Under the pieces are notes generated by a model. The model saw only the letters and a program-made list of their open reading frames with translations. It was not told the origin of the DNA and searched no databases. The position numbers and the translations under genes were made by a program. A stretch of DNA of 64,000 nt, from the NCBI RefSeq assembly GCF_000711985.1, contig NZ_JONU01000007.1:620001-684000 (forward strand), given 5' to 3'. Source of the stretch: Rheinheimera texasensis DSM 17496 (GTDB lineage: Bacteria > Pseudomonadota > Gammaproteobacteria > Enterobacterales > Alteromonadaceae). Positions 63,789 through 64,000 of the stretch are shown here, one piece after another (the stretch's first letter is position 1; every line of letters starts with the position of its first letter).

Positions 63789-64000
63789 TTACGCGGTTTT
63801 GCCGCGTTGTTCAAGAATTTCAACTGCTGGCAAGGTTTTTCCCTCTAAAAACTCAAGGAAAGCACCGCCACCGGTAGAAATATAGGAGATCTGGTCAGCA
63901 ACGTTATACTTATCAATTGCTGCCAGCGTATCGCCGCCACCGGCAATACTGAAGGCATCACTTTGCGCAATGGCTTCTGCAATGGCTTTGGTACCGGCTT
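63789..64000 (-). CDS. pgk: Phosphoglycerate kinase (C-terminal part only)
   Basis: The minus strand encodes the last about 70 residues of PGK with [33 protein letters not shown] and [10 protein letters not shown], the nucleotide-binding C-terminal lobe. The start lies beyond the window edge. It makes ATP and 3-phosphoglycerate from 1,3-bisphosphoglycerate. Confidence 0.96.
   Translation of the reverse strand, partial: AGTKAIAEAIAQSDAFSIAGGGDTLAAIDKYNVADQISYISTGGGAFLEFLEGKTLPAVEILEQRGKTA

Overview
The window looks like chromosome from a marine or freshwater gammaproteobacterium of the Alteromonadales / Rheinheimera-Alishewanella type. The reasons are a TonB2-like operon with a TtpC-type ExbB, a DUF3450 protein and a TPR protein, a Calvin-type class II aldolase next to pgk, and a moderate GC content. 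The genus is inferred, not proven.

Most of the window (about 2.0-57.3 kb) is one large exosortase A (XrtA) / PEP-CTERM exopolysaccharide locus. Left arm (2.0-7.9 kb): a GspA/ExeA-like secretion ATPase on the plus strand converges on a minus-strand operon for export lipoprotein, chain-length protein, tyrosine autokinase and outer-membrane beta-barrel. Core operon (8.06-29.2 kb, plus strand, mostly overlapping starts and stops): initiating sugar transferase, DUF3473 deacetylase, FemAB-like protein, glycosyltransferases, exosortase A fused to an EpsI domain, AsnB-like amidotransferase, PaaK/CapK-like protein, a 38-residue membrane protein absent from ordinary ORF calls, O-antigen-ligase-like polymerase, two more deacetylases, two ATP-grasp enzymes and a Wzx-like flippase.

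The accessory part (29.2-44.6 kb) holds two acyltransferase-3 proteins. One is AT-rich and sits beside a decayed duplicate of the neighbouring beta-propeller gene. It also holds a secreted lyase-like lipoprotein, a beta-helix protein, a sugar-transfer ATP-grasp, a GNAT protein, and the XrtA small-molecule module: a fusion of hydrolases 2 and 1, PLP decarboxylase, acyl-CoA ligase and acyl carrier protein.

The regulatory and sorting part (45-57.3 kb) contains TPR lipoprotein PrsT, one secreted protein with a variant PEP-CTERM tail (SAPAT in place of VPEP) behind a canonical sigma-54 promoter, an FAD oxidoreductase, the exosortase-associated acyltransferase, a patatin-like lipase, a trypsin-like protease and the PrsK/PrsR two-component system. 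PrsR is a sigma-54 activator, so a regulatory link from PrsK/PrsR to the sorted protein can be proposed from sequence alone.

The flanks are ordinary: ybbA (partial) and tesA with overlapping divergent start codons; a five-gene tRNA operon (Ala-Glu-Glu-Glu-Ala, minus strand) with a strong sigma-70 promoter; and at the right end the TonB2-type energy-transduction operon, fba and the 3' end of pgk.
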